Assembly (NCBI GenBank): GCA_021399435.1
Contig: JAJTUP010000134.1
Coordinates: 54,731 to 118,730, forward strand
Source of the DNA: Diaporthe sp. PMI_573
Taxonomy: Eukaryota; Ascomycota; Sordariomycetes; Diaporthales; Diaporthaceae
DNA: 64,000 nt
Direction of reading: 5' to 3'
How positions within the stretch are numbered: position 1 is the stretch's first letter; each line of letters begins with the position of its first letter. The notes beneath the pieces were generated by a model. It was not told the DNA's origin. It did not search any database and saw only the letters and a list, made by a program, of their open reading frames with translations. Of this stretch, positions 10,281 through 21,182 are shown one piece after another. The translations under genes were made by a program, and so were the position numbers.

Positions 10281-11630
10281 TTATGCAGCCGACGATGCAT
10301 TAGACATGGGCGTCATCGGCTGAAGCGCCATCCGCGTCGCCCGCAGCCGCTGGACGAGCACCTTGAGCTGGTCCAGCATGACGCAGTTCTCGTCCTCGAG
10401 CTGCTGGATATACTCGGTCGCCTCGCTCAGGACCTCGGCCTTGTTCATCCTGGTGGCGGCCGCCCCCGACTCACTGCCACCACTGCCACCACCGGACCCT
10501 TTCTTCGCCGAGCTGGTGGTCCCAGTGCCAGAGATGGCGCCACCACGTCCCTCAGCGGCCTCGGCCCCCTTGCTCCCTGGGCGCCCCAGGGCTTGCCCCA
10601 GCGACTCCTGCTTCGGCCTCTTGCGCGACTCGATGCAGCCCCGCAGCGCCTCGAACTTCTCGTTTATGCCGGCCCTGTACTTCTTCTCTATGGCTGAGTG
10701 GGCCCGCACGCCCCTTTGTTCCCGCAGCTTGTCTTGGGCTTGGCCTGCCCGGCTGCTGCTGTAGGGTGGTGGTGAGGGCGAGGCGCACTTTGAGCCCCGG
10801 CGGTAGCTGTCTTGCTGCCGTCGTCTCTTGCTTGCCTGCGAAGTGTTTGCTGTTTCTGGAGGTGGTGGTTGCACTGCCCTTGAATTGGGCCTCGGGCCAG
10901 GCGAGACTGAGGCTTGGCGGACGTCGTACGAATCATCTGCACTGTTTGCTGAATCGTTGGTTTTTGTGTCGCCTGCCACCGGTGACGGGTCTGCCCCGTA
11001 GTCCATGAACATATCCCAAGACATGAACTCGACAAATGGGTTGCCTGACGATTTGGAGACAGGTGGGTATGTGGCTTCAGGAGGCTGGCTTGTTGGTGGT
11101 GATATCAAAGGCCTCGAGAAGTCATAGTGGCTGAAGTCGCCATGGTCAGGCGTATTTATTTGTGTATATTCTGAGGCTGCTAGGCCATGCGTCCTGTCGT
11201 CGTGTCCATGACGATGTGGTGGTGTTGGTGGCGGAACGGAGTAAGAGGGCACCGAGGTGGCACTACTATTGAAACTGATATCATGAACTTGTGAAAACCA
11301 CGAGTTGTTCTTACCCGTGACGCCATCGGGATGTGTGTCGAAAAAATGAAAAGGATCGGCGTATACCTGCGAGTAGTTCGCAGCGTCACCCATAGCGGTG
11401 TCCCCGGTTGGGGCATTTTGATACTCGGGCTGAATATTGACCCGTTCTTCTGTAGGTACCTGAAATGGGGTTGGAGCCTGTTGCGTAATATCGCGTGCTT
11501 GCGGCCAAGCAACACCAGGTTGGAAGAGGTCAAGGTCCACATCGTCGTTATATATCAAGGCCTCGAGAGTCGCAATAAGCTGCTCCCGCCTGCTCGACCT
11601 AGGGCCGGCCGCATTCGTGGCTAAAGTCAT
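10281..11630 (-). CDS. SREBP-type bHLH transcription factor without membrane segments
   Basis: Nuclear DNA-binding regulator expected to bind E-box-like sites as a dimer. The basic region and helix 1 (about residues 305-335) contain RAHSAIEKKYRAGINEKFEA. The Tyr in EKKYR, where other bHLH proteins have Arg, marks the SREBP class. Helix 2 (about 390-415) reads NKAEVLSEATEYIQQLEDEN and continues as a short leucine-bearing coil. The loop is unusually long, about 50 residues, and rich in Gly and Ser. The N-terminal 300 residues are low-complexity Pro/Ser/Thr sequence, probably an activation region. No transmembrane segments follow, so it is not a membrane-released SREBP; short soluble fungal relatives are known. 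The ATG at 11630 starts a 449-residue frame needing no intron. The target pathway cannot be read from the neighbours. Confidence 0.85.
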   Translation of the reverse strand: MTLATNAAGPRSSRREQLIATLEALIYNDDVDLDLFQPGVAWPQARDITQQAPTPFQVPTEERVNIQPEYQNAPTGDTAMGDAANYSQVYADPFHFFDTHPDGVTGKNNSWFSQVHDISFNSSATSVPSYSVPPPTPPHRHGHDDRTHGLAASEYTQINTPDHGDFSHYDFSRPLISPPTSQPPEATYPPVSKSSGNPFVEFMSWDMFMDYGADPSPVAGDTKTNDSANSADDSYDVRQASVSPGPRPNSRAVQPPPPETANTSQASKRRRQQDSYRRGSKCASPSPPPYSSSRAGQAQDKLREQRGVRAHSAIEKKYRAGINEKFEALRGCIESRKRPKQESLGQALGRPGSKGAEAAEGRGGAISGTGTTSSAKKGSGGGSGGSESGAAATRMNKAEVLSEATEYIQQLEDENCVMLDQLKVLVQRLRATRMALQPMTPMSNASSAA

Positions 11631-11798
11631 CGCGCGGCTTCGGCCTGGACAACAACGACAATGGAACAGAAGTCTTCTTTCGTTGATGGTCTGGAAAGCT
11701 AAGCTAATAGACTGTGACCTTGAACAGGCACACGGATAAATATCAAGTTCATGCGAACCCCCACGTGGATGCAGCTCGCACTACTCGCACCTCGTAGG

Positions 11799-11850
11799 GG
11801 GATGCAGATATCTCCGGAACACCCGGGATGCAGATATCTCCCGAACACCC
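11799..11850. repeat. Two tandem 26-bp units
   Basis: Two adjacent copies of a 26-bp unit beginning gggatgcagatatctcc and ending gaacaccc, differing at one base. They lie about 170 bp upstream of the bHLH start codon. Confidence 0.8.
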
Positions 11851-12022
11851 GGGATGGTGGAGGCTACACCAAGTTTCTTGGTCCCCGGGGGCTCTGAGCC
11901 TAATTCGATTCATGGCAATGGGTCGTTTAATTAGATGATTTCCGCCGTCAGGGTAGGGAATCAATCCATCCACGTCAATATCCGACTTTGTGGATTGAAT
12001 TGACGGCTTACTCAGCAGGGTG

Positions 12023-12044
12023 CTCGTGGATTGATGTCCACGAG
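12023..12044. repeat. Hairpin with perfect 8-bp arms
   Basis: ctcgtgga, a 6-nt loop ttgatg, then tccacgag. Related gtggat/atccac words recur on both sides. Probably subterminal sequence of the neighbouring hAT copy. Confidence 0.5.
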
Positions 12045-12156
12045 GCTATCTGTGGATAGATGTCCATAATATTGAACCCGTGGAAGACCCCTGTCACATT
12101 AACTCGGATTTCCTAATCGGGCAATTCGGGAACCTATCGCCGAAATTTCGATTGCC

Positions 12157-13065
12157 TCACTCCTGCTGCTCCTCCAAACAAGCCCGTCCAACAGCCTCCT
12201 CCAACGCTGTATCGTCAAGCAGTATGCTATCGACATCTTCGATAATGCCTGCGCGTAACCAAGATCGCAGCGTTTGGATTAGTTTAATTGTCCCAGCGTC
12301 TAAGCGGTTTCGGAGGGGTGTGATTATTAACCCGGTGGTAGAGAACAGTCTCTCGCACTCCGAGCTTATGGCCGGCACTGTTATGACGTCAAGAGCCATT
12401 TGAGATAGTCTCGGGTATTTAAACCTCTTGAGGATCCAATACTCAACAGGGTCTGCGACGTCCTTGTTGCTCCCAGACATACTGGCCTGCCAGCGGATAT
12501 ATTCATCCGCTTGAGCAGCGGACGGTTGGCTTTGACGGTATCGATTACGATACCGATCAAAGGAGGACAAGGTCGTCTTTCGCCTCTTCACAACCGGACC
12601 TTCAGGAGACGTGACTGTGATCTTGTATTCCGTCTCCCAAAGACGTTGCACGATATCCTTCGCTTCATCGACCCAACCTGGATGCTGTTGACCCGAAACC
12701 TCGTCGAAATAGTCCCATCGCAGGCTAGGGTGCAAGGCGGCGGCGGCGTAGTATGCTGGTGAGTCCCTCAAAGTATTGTATTATTTATCAAGCTTCTTCC
12801 AGCCAAGGTTGATATTAACACTGAATTGCTCCGGCTCAGGATGCCTCTCAATATGCGATTTTGCATCCTCGAGCCTCCCAAGTAGGAATTCGAACGCCTC
12901 CAGCACACCAGTCATAGAGCCAAACGTTTCTCTAACTCCAGACGATCGGTATCGCGACTGTCCGTCTCCCTGAAGTACTTGCACAACCACGTGAAAATCG
13001 GAGAGGATCTCATCAAACGTCCTCAGCACCGCCCAATAGCTCTCGTTGATGAAGGTTGCTCAAGG
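12157..13065 (-). pseudogene. hAT transposase copy A, 5'-truncated, one nonsense codon
   Basis: C-terminal half of a hAT transposase. The hAT dimerisation region is intact: KYPRLSQMALDVITVPA, then SECERLFSTTGLIITPLRNR. The same family recurs as copy B near 36.3-37.0 kb on the other strand, almost identical in protein. Against copy B, copy A has a TAA at 12783-12781 where B has TAT (KKLDK-stop-YNT versus KKLDKYYNT), lacks about three codons near ETEY, and loses homology at about 13065, just before FINES. It cannot encode a transposase alone but shares ends that a full copy could act on. The C-terminus of B is missing, so the two copies complement each other in coverage. Confidence 0.85.
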
Positions 13066-13243
13066 CGGCATGATAGATCATGAAAGGGTCGAAACAACCA
13101 ATGTAAATAGAGGCTAGTAACAACAAAGAGGGTAGTGGGCAATGATAGCAAGATTTATACATATTAAAATTTGAGTACGGGCTACTTCCAAGATCTCAAT
13201 ATCCCAGGCATAAGAGGCATTATTGTAGGCTGTGTTTGTATAA

Positions 13244-14566
13244 TTAGTAGTATATAGGATGGTCAGTGAATGTCAGAGAAGCTTGCAGAGGTCTCGAAGT
13301 GATGCTTTCCATCACGCGGTCTTCTACTTCGCCCATCTTCTCCTTAACTTTGGCAGCAACCAAGTCCGACAGCCTGTCCTCTATAACCCGGTCCTCCCAA
13401 GCATCATGCTTGCCATCAAGCTCGGCTTTGAAGTCCTTCAACATCTGTAGAACCCAAGATTTGTGACCTGCAATTGATTTATCCACCCCCCGCTTGTGGG
13501 CATCAAGTCGGTCGGCTAGTAAAGTTTCCACATCTGCGCGGCATATCGAGCTGTGTTCATATGCAGACTCGGAGGAGCTTCGGCGACGGCGTTTCCGGTC
13601 CTTGGCTAGAGGGGCATAAGCACGTGTTGGTATTACGGTATGAGAACAGACGAGACTGACTCTTTATCGGATTAGAAGGACGTGGTCCAACATCATCATA
13701 AGCCGGAGGATTCGGGGCAGGTTCGGATAATTCATCGCCCTCCAGCAACTGTGCGCCGTGTCCCCCATATAGTCTTGACAGCTTCGCACATGCTAGGATT
13801 GACGATAACTTGTGATCGGAAACGGCTGTGCAGAGCTGCCGCAACAATGACACTGGTAAAGTCCTGCGTGGCAGCGATGTGTAGACTGTGAAGGACAACT
13901 GAGTGGTAAGCTCTCGTAGGGAGTTCATTGTCGCCTCCGCCGATGGACTGACACATTTGTAGGTGCGTGGAGCACTAGGGCGGGTGCTCTGTTCATTTCA
14001 AAGGTAAGGGTCACCGTGTTGGGGCCAAAAGGCTTCTCGACCGGGTGGTCGTCGAATGCAAGCTGGCCAATGCGCTCAGGATAGATAAAGATGAAGACGC
14101 TGACACGGCGGTCGCGACGGGTACTAGGCCCGCCTTCAAATTGCAAACCCGTCTGGATTTTGAAGAAAGCGCTGCCAGTAGTATTGCGTGGAGTCCAGTT
14201 GAGGCGTATGGAGATATTGTCTAGGCGATAGGTAGACTGCCAAAAAGCCAGAGCTGGTGTCTGGGTGGTAACTTTCTGGGGCTGGGGCCATGTCGGCTGG
14301 ATATCATGTGCTCTCTGACGCGACGAGGCCGATGATGATGGTGAATCTCTATCAAAAGTCTCAGCGTCTCCGAACGAATCAGACTTGTCTCGACCTGGCT
14401 GCGGGCTGCTTGAATTTGGCCGGCCCTCCGACCCGTGTGCTTGGTCATGCTCAAAGTCATGGTTGGGGCGTGGAGTGTTCGGGTTCGTTGTGGTACCGGA
14501 GCAGGTAGAAGCCGTTGGTGAGCGATCTGAGTGGTCGGCCATGATAATAGCGTCAAATCTATACAC
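13244..14566 (-). pseudogene. Frameshifted copy of a fungal hypothetical protein with C-terminal coiled coil
   Basis: Three overlapping minus-strand frames read as one broken gene. The first (14566 to about 13925) has a Ser/Pro/Asp-rich N-terminus, then a structured part with NISIRLNWTPRNTTGSAFFK, VSVFIFIYPERIGQLAFDDH and NTVTLTFEMNRAPALVL. The second (about 13928 to 13557) continues with SLRELTTQLSFTVYTSLPRR and LSRLYGGHGAQLLEGDEL. The third (to 13244) has a basic stretch and a coiled coil (SWVLQMLKDFKAELDGKHDA). Single-base shifts near 13930 and near 13610 separate them. The order resembles a multicopy hypothetical family I associate with Hypocreales, with no known function. Two frameshifts point to decay. 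Confidence 0.65.
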
Positions 14567-15931
14567 CTTATGAGGAAGTCAGTACAGGATGACCACTACG
14601 AGGAAGAGAAAATGCCCCTGAGGAATCCCGCCCGCCCAGGCTTATTACTAGAGCAGCCTTGACTCTCAAATATCCGAGAAGTAAAAAGGGACGTGTACGT
14701 GATTGAAAGGAATAGAAACTAGTGTTGTGAGGGTTGGATGGTGATGTTCGCATGCAAAGTCCAGCCGAGCCGCGCCACCATTGCCGGTATGCCCTGAAGC
14801 CGGCACCCAGGGTCTTTCGTCGGCCGTAGGCGACGAGTAGAAGCCTGTCGTTATAGTGCCAGCCGCGCGTGAACAGGTCGAGGGGAAGCAAAGGCACTGG
14901 ACTAATGCAACGATAATCACTCAACCGACTCTCATTCTTCCCAAGTTCGATACTTCTTATGATTGCGATGATGGTGGTACAGTATTTGTTGGAAGCCGAA
15001 GGGTCAAGCCGAGCATAACGGCTTAGTCATCGACTAAGGCATATATCGGGGCGATATCGTGCCCACCATGCTTATTGCTGGAACTTAGAAAGACAGACTT
15101 AATCGAACCCAGTTATCGTATTGATTGTTCCTTTGCTTTGATTTACCTCGTACGTACGTACGGAAGTCCAACCAACAAGGGATGACAAAATAAAATCGCC
15201 CTTTCTTCAGAATCTCGGCCCGCTTTTATCTTCTCAATTCTGCAATACTATTTTTGTCACCCCATACTTGATAATATAGGGTGACAATATTTACGGTTTC
15301 GACGGATTTACGGGTTTCGTCGCCCCCTCTCCAGCAGGAGTGGGGCCAGCCTATGCGGAACGCTCTCTCAGGCCCCCGGGTATAGCCTGCTGTCGCACTG
15401 AGCGTGCTAAAAGAATCAGGTAAACGATAATGAGCAGCAGCAGTGTGTTTTTATTGATGTCTGAGATTGTCTGTGGTGGGGGGTACTCTATCCCGCAGAG
15501 TTCCTTAAAGCATGCAGCTCGATTACTAACGCAGTTGTTTCTTGAGGCCGCGATCATGCCTACCCTGCGACACCTGCCATAGGCTTCGCCCCACATGAAC
15601 CAACGGGTAAGCCCTTGCAGAGGAAGACCTTCCCTTCCGGCATCAAACCTGTTTGCAAGCGCGATCAGGCCCTTCTGACGCCAGGGCCTCATGCGTGGGA
15701 GAGCGCCCAGACGCCCAGAAACGTATGAGGCCACAGCGCCAGGTGACCCGTTACGGCCAAACCACACTACATACTGCCCCCCTTGACTGCGTGAGGTTAC
15801 CAATACACAATCGTCTCACCACAAAGCCAACCAAATTGTCGCAGACTCCATTATCATTTGCGCGCAAAGGCGCTTGGCAATTATTGCCCTGGTAGGCTCG
15901 AACGCTTCTGATTTAGTGGCTAAATCTCCGT
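14567..15931. other. Long spacer, no supported gene
   Basis: A 150-codon minus-strand frame (15803-15351) contains a hydrophobic stretch, but I cannot support it as a gene. A small hairpin (ttgtcaccc / gggtgacaa, 9-bp arms) lies at 15255-15287, and a tacgtacgtacgga run near 15150. The right end is the 3' flank of the membrane-protein gene. Confidence 0.45.
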
Positions 15932-18473
15932 TCAAGACCTATACTGCTGGATCACGTTTGCCACGGTCCGCCACCCTGGGGGTCGACCCCAGCCGCGTGC
16001 GACGGGGTCCAGGTTGAGGTAAAGCGGAAAGCTGCAGCCCGCCGTAAAGAGAGCGATAACAATGCAGAAAGCGTATTGTGCCGAATGCCCGCTTGCAACG
16101 GTCAACATAACCCACGGCCAGATAGAGGCTCCTAGGCTCGCACCGCCAATCATCGCGCAGCACGCAAGCTTCGTCCACCTGCCGAGGCCATGCAACACTA
16201 TGGCATAGCATAGATTCGGGATTGCCCCCTGGAAGGCCGAAAATGCCAACGTTATTGCTTGGACGCTGTCGACTGAGTGGTGTTGGAGTGCGATGATCAG
16301 CACCCCAAAGGTGATACCAGATGCATATGCCCCTAGCAGAACTAGACGCGGGGGGATGAGAAAACATAAGAAGGCAAAGAAAAAATTGCCACTGGCGTAG
16401 ATAGCCGTAATAGCCGTTTGAAAATCCGTAATGCTAAGCATCGGAACGCTATGTGTGCTGGTCGAGACTACGGTCAAGACACTACCAATGAAGCTTCTTA
16501 GGCTTGCTAATGCCCCTGCGGCGCAGAAACAGGACAACACAGCAAGCAGTAGTGGAGTGAAGATAACTGGAAATATGCCGAAGTATTTCTGGGAAGGGTC
16601 TACCCAGAGAAGGTCCGGTTGACTCTGTAGGTCCGATTCGGTTGCCTCGGGAAGCGGGATGTAGTAGAAAAAGAGTCCTAACAAGACGGTGAACAGCGCG
16701 ATGACGAAGTAAGCCCACTGGAGGGCAATCAAGCCTCTCGTGTCGTCCACGTTGATTGAGATGGCCGTATAACCGAGGAAAAAGCCTAGTGTCGCCCCGA
16801 CTGCCTCTAGCCCCGTGCCTAGGAGGACGCGGATTACCGCATATTCCGATGGTCCGCAAAGCGCATTGAAGGTACTGGCAGCTATTTCGATACTAGCCAA
16901 AGCAACCCCGACGACCACAGAGGCGATAATGAAGCCGGGATAGGAACCCAAGGCGCCGGATGGCCAGAATATCAGTGTTCCAACGCAGAAGATCGCCAAT
17001 GATGTCGTGAAGGTTGCTTTAAATCCGACGTAATGTAGGATGGCATATCCCAGGAACGGACTAAGAAGGCCAGCGCCACCGTAAGAGGCTGACACCATCC
17101 CTATAGCTTGCATACGGCTTCCCACAATCGGGATGCTCGCATTGATAGAGAAGAGCAGGACATAGGTGAATCCATTGAGGAGGAGGAGGATGTCGACGAT
17201 ACTGCAGTACTTCGCACATTCGAAGCCCCGGATGTCGACCAAACACTTCGGTCGCGCCATCTGAATAAACCCGAAAGACTCGGCATGGTCGCGTTCTTGG
17301 GGGACTGGAGGTGCCCTCAACCGTTGCGACCCTCGCTCTTTGTCCGAACCGGTGGGTAAACCTCTCATATCCATCTGAGACCTGTCGTCTACTGAGATCG
17401 TCGTGGATATTGCCTTCGAACGGTTGGTGGAGGCGGGGCCAGTTGCATAGCTGGCTTGACGTGGCAGCTCGGCGAGTCTATTCGAGTCTCGGGGCTCACC
17501 TTCCGATGAAGCAGACCGCACCAACGCTCCATTACAATCGTCTTGAGTACCATGCGATTCCTTGCTTGGGATCAACCGCTTGAGCAATGGGGCTAGAGTC
17601 GGGATGGAGGCGCCAATGATGGCTACATTGACCTCAATGGCGGACAAAAAAAGCGCAATGTTGCCATAGTAGGAGGATTGCAGGCCTGTGCTTAGCTGAC
17701 TGCTAGGTGGCTTGGCGGATATGACGGCAGCAAGTTGTAGATAGTAGATTCGTGCGACGTCGACGACTGTAACGGAGATGACGCCTAACATGAATGACGA
17801 GATCAGCGTGCTCCTTCGCAGCAGTGACACGGGTAGCGTGGTGAGCCCAGGGATCGGCAAAACGAGGATTGCGAGGTCAGTGGTGATGTTGATGGGTGCC
17901 GACGAGAGCAAGATGCTCTGGGCGGAGATGCACCTGGGACTTTTGATGGAGAGATTGTACGCTGCCTGCATAGGGCGGCAGCGGAAGGCCGTGACGAATG
18001 TCAGGACGATCCCTCCCACCAACACTAATACCACAGTTATATAGGACCCAACGCGGAGAAATTTCTGCGAGTATTTTGCAATGTCGAGATAGAGCAGGAG
18101 GATAGAGATCTTCGCAACCATTAGGGCCGGGTTGAAGAGAACTATAGCCGCGTGCTCAGCCCCAAGGAACCGGGTGTCCCAATCCGGGTTGATATTGTCG
18201 TCGTGAAGCTTGATGTCCCTGAATGTGCTGAAACCTATTGCGAAGGATAGACCAAAAGCGAGGACCTGGTGGTAGGTTGGTTAAGCTTAGTCTCGGGGTG
18301 AGAATGAATACACTTACCCATGCCAATATGAAGGCGAAGTCGTCCCAGCCATGACGTTTCAGGATGCCGAAGCGACTGGCGAGGCGGCCGGCCACGAAAA
18401 TACTGGCGAGGACAAAGGTTGTTGTCACGCTGATAAAGACCGCTCTGCGGCGGCCTTCTTCGTTTTGGGACAT
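15932..18473 (-). CDS. Fusion of fungal rhodopsin-domain membrane protein and MFS transporter
   Basis: Two integral-membrane modules in one frame. From the ATG at 18473, exon 1 (52 codons; GRRRAVFISVTTTFVLASIF, KRHGWDDFAFILAW) is joined by an intron at 18317-18266 (donor GTAAGT, acceptor CACCAG) to one long exon, total about 829 residues. Residues about 15-290 are the fungal rhodopsin/Pth11-like domain (seven hydrophobic segments; FRCRPMQAAYNLSI, ISAQSILLSSAPINITTDLA). Residues about 290-395 are a charged linker whose end, AESFGFIQMARPKCLVDI, resembles the C-terminal tails of stand-alone rhodopsin-domain proteins. From about 400 a 10-12 TM major-facilitator module follows (GFTYVLLFSINASIPIVG, YGGAGLLSPFLGYAI). 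No stop or obvious intron separates the modules. It may be a true fusion or two genes merged by loss of a stop. Plasma or vacuolar membrane likely; substrate unknown. Confidence 0.8.
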
Positions 18474-20051
18474 AGAAGCAAGCTCGGATGCACAATTACT
18501 CTGTTGCAAGTTCCCGAGTCCTATAGGACATAAGGTTCAAGCGTAATGGCCAAGTGCGAGAGCTGGAGAATGTGATCGAGACATTGGTCTCATGTGAAGG
18601 GGCGTGATGGTCGTGCAGTTTGTGAGTGGCCAGGTTGGGTGAGGATGAGCGAGGCGAGGAGTGGTTAAAATGGGGATTGTTTTTCCCCGGGGAAAAAAAG
18701 GCTATATTTGCGACGCTGTCGAGTACCTAGTGTGCAAGTGCAAAGGTGAAAAAAGCTGCCAGGGATGTATAGAGTGGAGTTGCAGGGCCCGCCTGATACA
18801 ACAACATCTGGAGGGGGAGGCGGGAGAGTCTGCTCGGGGCCGTTGCCGGTGGAGTTGTGCCTGCGTACCTGGGGCCGCGTGACGTCGTCGGATTCTCTCT
18901 TCACCATAGACTCTGCACGGGAACGACACTGGTGAAACCGCTCACTTTTGTGTGGCGTTCAGCTACGGACAGGCCTAGCGATAACATTGGCAGGCTAATG
19001 CACGGAATGACAATAGGTGAATCACTTGCTTGGTGGCGTTGAGTCCCCGGAGAAGCCCTCTGCTGACTAACATTGACCGTATCCTACGACCAGTCTCCCG
19101 GCCGCCCAGCGACAGAGTAGGTTAATGCACGGAATGATGCTGTTGAAGTACTCGCTTTGGTGTGGCATTCAGCCCCCGAACGGGCCTCTTGGTGGCGTTT
19201 GGTGTCGAACGCGCCCATGGCCCTTACTGGTACAGTATGATCACACGGTATCTTGCAGCTGTAATGTTAGGACACGGCGTTTGCTATGTCTGGGTAGCTT
19301 TAGGGCTAGTGTGATTGAGACGCGTTGCATTCCTAACACCCGGGGAATCCGGGCGGCGTTTGCCGTAGAAGTTCCAATTGGTGGGGAGGTTTGCCGAATG
19401 ACAAGGTCAGCCTTAGTACTGGTTTCCTGGCATCGTTCGCCCGCAAGACATATCTCCTGCACGCCCTACGAAAGCTTATGGCTTGTCTGCGTAAACCTCC
19501 TTGCGCTGTCGGCCGAACATGCAGTCGAAATTCATCTGTTCCGAATCCACGAATTTGGGAAGCGCTATAACTCGAGTTTCATTGCAACTCTTGACTCCGC
19601 GGCCATACCTTTCGATGCGCTCAAGGTAGACCGTCTTGGCTCGTGAATCAATACTGAGAGTGTCGACAGCCAGTTATCTCAACCCCTTTCGGCGGAGCAC
19701 AATTTTCAACCCTTTACTGGTACAAAGCCTCAAGCACGGCCTGAAAAGATCGTGTGCACACAGTATAAATGTGGGTTGATATTGCTTCCTCATTTTCGAA
19801 CTAGTGCACTCGGGGATGCAAAAATGCAATCCGCGGTGGTTATGTAGGGCCCAAAGCCACAATAGCCGTTATACTAAGATAGGAAGCCACCAACTTAAAT
19901 TGAGCCTTAGACATGGATCGGCATGGTTCTCCTGAGACCGCATGCTATCGGCGCTTGCATTCTTTTCAGGTGAAGTCTGCCTCATTCAAATTCTTTCCTC
20001 CCCTTCTTTCCTTTCTTCGCGATCGATTCTCTGCTCGCGGATTATCCCTAG
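18474..20051. other. Long spacer with degenerate repeats
   Basis: No gene supported. It holds a perfect palindrome (tttttccccggggaaaaa, 18680-18697), the degenerate repeats listed next, and a CT-rich stretch at 19985-20020 just before the F-box gene, which looks like its promoter/leader. Confidence 0.45.
18925..19205. repeat. Degenerate tandem repeat array
   Basis: Three diverged blocks. Two share taatgcacggaatga (near 18996 and 19123), and three share the pattern cttt/ttgtgtggcgttcagc-like followed by gaacgggcc-like (near 18948, 19026, 19158). The repeat unit is roughly 100-170 bp and diverged. Origin unknown. Confidence 0.45.
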
Positions 20052-21182
20052 ATGGGTGAGGTACCCATTTTTCTGGGCTCTGTGCCTGACGGCTCCAATT
20101 TATATCCCTGGTTCCTCCAAGCCAGAAGCAACGAACGCTCGGTCCTGAAGCTTTTCGATCCGTCGACGGGTTTGAACCTGCATGCGAGGGATGAATACCT
20201 CATCAACAACACCCCGCCGTTGCAGCCGCTGTCTCCCGATCGTGTCTCGGAAAATAGGCATATTACGTCCTCGGGAGCCGGAAGCAGACTTCTGACCACT
20301 CCGGTTGAGATCTTGGCAAACATCTTGAAATACATCGCCGAAGATAAGAAAGCCCTGGCGTCTCTAGCCTTCGTGAATAGCGACTGCCGGCAGTTGGCTC
20401 GTTCGTACCAATTCAGCGCCATTTGCCTCGACTACAGTCCCAACACCTTGGAGCTCCTGATACGCCTTGTCAAAGAAGGGCAGGAACGAGACATCAACCA
20501 TGGCGCAACGCCAGCCCTTTCCATTGGTGCCTGCATTCGGCGAGTCCGGGTAAAGACCGATACACATTGGATCCAGGAAGTCTCTGATCTATGGGTTAGT
20601 TGTCAGGACTTCAAAGATTTACCAGCCGTGGAGAAGGACAAGAGCCTAGAAGACGCAAACCAGGCTTACTTCGACGTCTATATCCCCGACATTGGATTCG
20701 TCTTGCGCAAGAGCCTACCCAATTTGGAATATCTGGCCTGGGAGGATCCGGTCCTTCTTGACCGGCCGTTCTTCAACTCGCTAGTCCATTCTTCGATTAA
20801 GCAGCTAAAACTATGTAAAGTCCGCGTCCTAGAGGATTTCGAGGTTGAGATTCCCCCGTCTGGCGCATGGCCGCTGCGATCCCTGGACATTGAGATGGAG
20901 CTGGCCCAGCGGGGGCAATGTCCGACTGCTGACGCCAACAGCGGTGAGCAGCATTCATTGGTCGATCCACGAGATGGCCAGCCTTTCGAACGCAAAGATC
21001 TACACGACACTCGGCCCGCCTCGCAGGAAATGGAGGTCAACTTCTTTCGCTTATCCACTCAACGACCTGATGAGTTCGCTGAGCTCCTCCTGTTGCGTTC
21101 CACACCCTGCCTCGGTCCTCCGCCTGCTCTGACGACCCGTCTCGTTGCTTTTTTTGTCTTTCAAAGAAAGGAAAAATTGTAA
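20052..21182 (+). CDS. F-box-like protein, C-terminus doubtful
   Basis: Probable SCF substrate adaptor. An F-box-like helix pair lies at about residues 80-120: LLTTPVEILANILKYIAED, then LASLAFVNSDCRQLARSYQF, the usual fungal form (P-x-E-I-L, later C and R-x-L). Next is a long region typical of fungal F-box proteins with leucine-rich character (ALSIGACIRRVRVK, LPNLEYLAWEDP). The ATG at 20052 sits after a pyrimidine-rich leader. Beyond residue 295 the reading becomes compositionally odd; an unspliced intron or frameshift near 20930-20945 is likely, since another frame continues openly there. The C-terminal 80 residues should therefore be treated as uncertain. No partner gene is nearby. Confidence 0.55.
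   Translation: MGEVPIFLGSVPDGSNLYPWFLQARSNERSVLKLFDPSTGLNLHARDEYLINNTPPLQPLSPDRVSENRHITSSGAGSRLLTTPVEILANILKYIAEDKKALASLAFVNSDCRQLARSYQFSAICLDYSPNTLELLIRLVKEGQERDINHGATPALSIGACIRRVRVKTDTHWIQEVSDLWVSCQDFKDLPAVEKDKSLEDANQAYFDVYIPDIGFVLRKSLPNLEYLAWEDPVLLDRPFFNSLVHSSIKQLKLCKVRVLEDFEVEIPPSGAWPLRSLDIEMELAQRGQCPTADANSGEQHSLVDPRDGQPFERKDLHDTRPASQEMEVNFFRLSTQRPDEFAELLLLRSTPCLGPPPALTTRLVAFFVFQRKEKL

Larger units (their letters stand above)
11631..12156. other. Promoter of bHLH gene and end of hAT copy A
   Basis: The left part is upstream of the bHLH gene and holds the 26-bp tandem repeat. The right part, 11980-12070, has repeated gtggattg / tccac motifs and a perfect hairpin, consistent with subterminal sequence of the adjoining hAT copy. 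No gene recognised. Confidence 0.45.

Noticed and set aside
15351..15803. 150-codon minus-strand frame with a hydrophobic stretch
   Set aside because: Starts in Arg/Gly-rich sequence of GC-rich character and changes composition abruptly; no family resemblance.
18680..18697. Perfect palindrome tttttccccggggaaaaa as a regulatory site
   Set aside because: Symmetric, but a single occurrence with no known binding factor; kept only as a note in the spacer.
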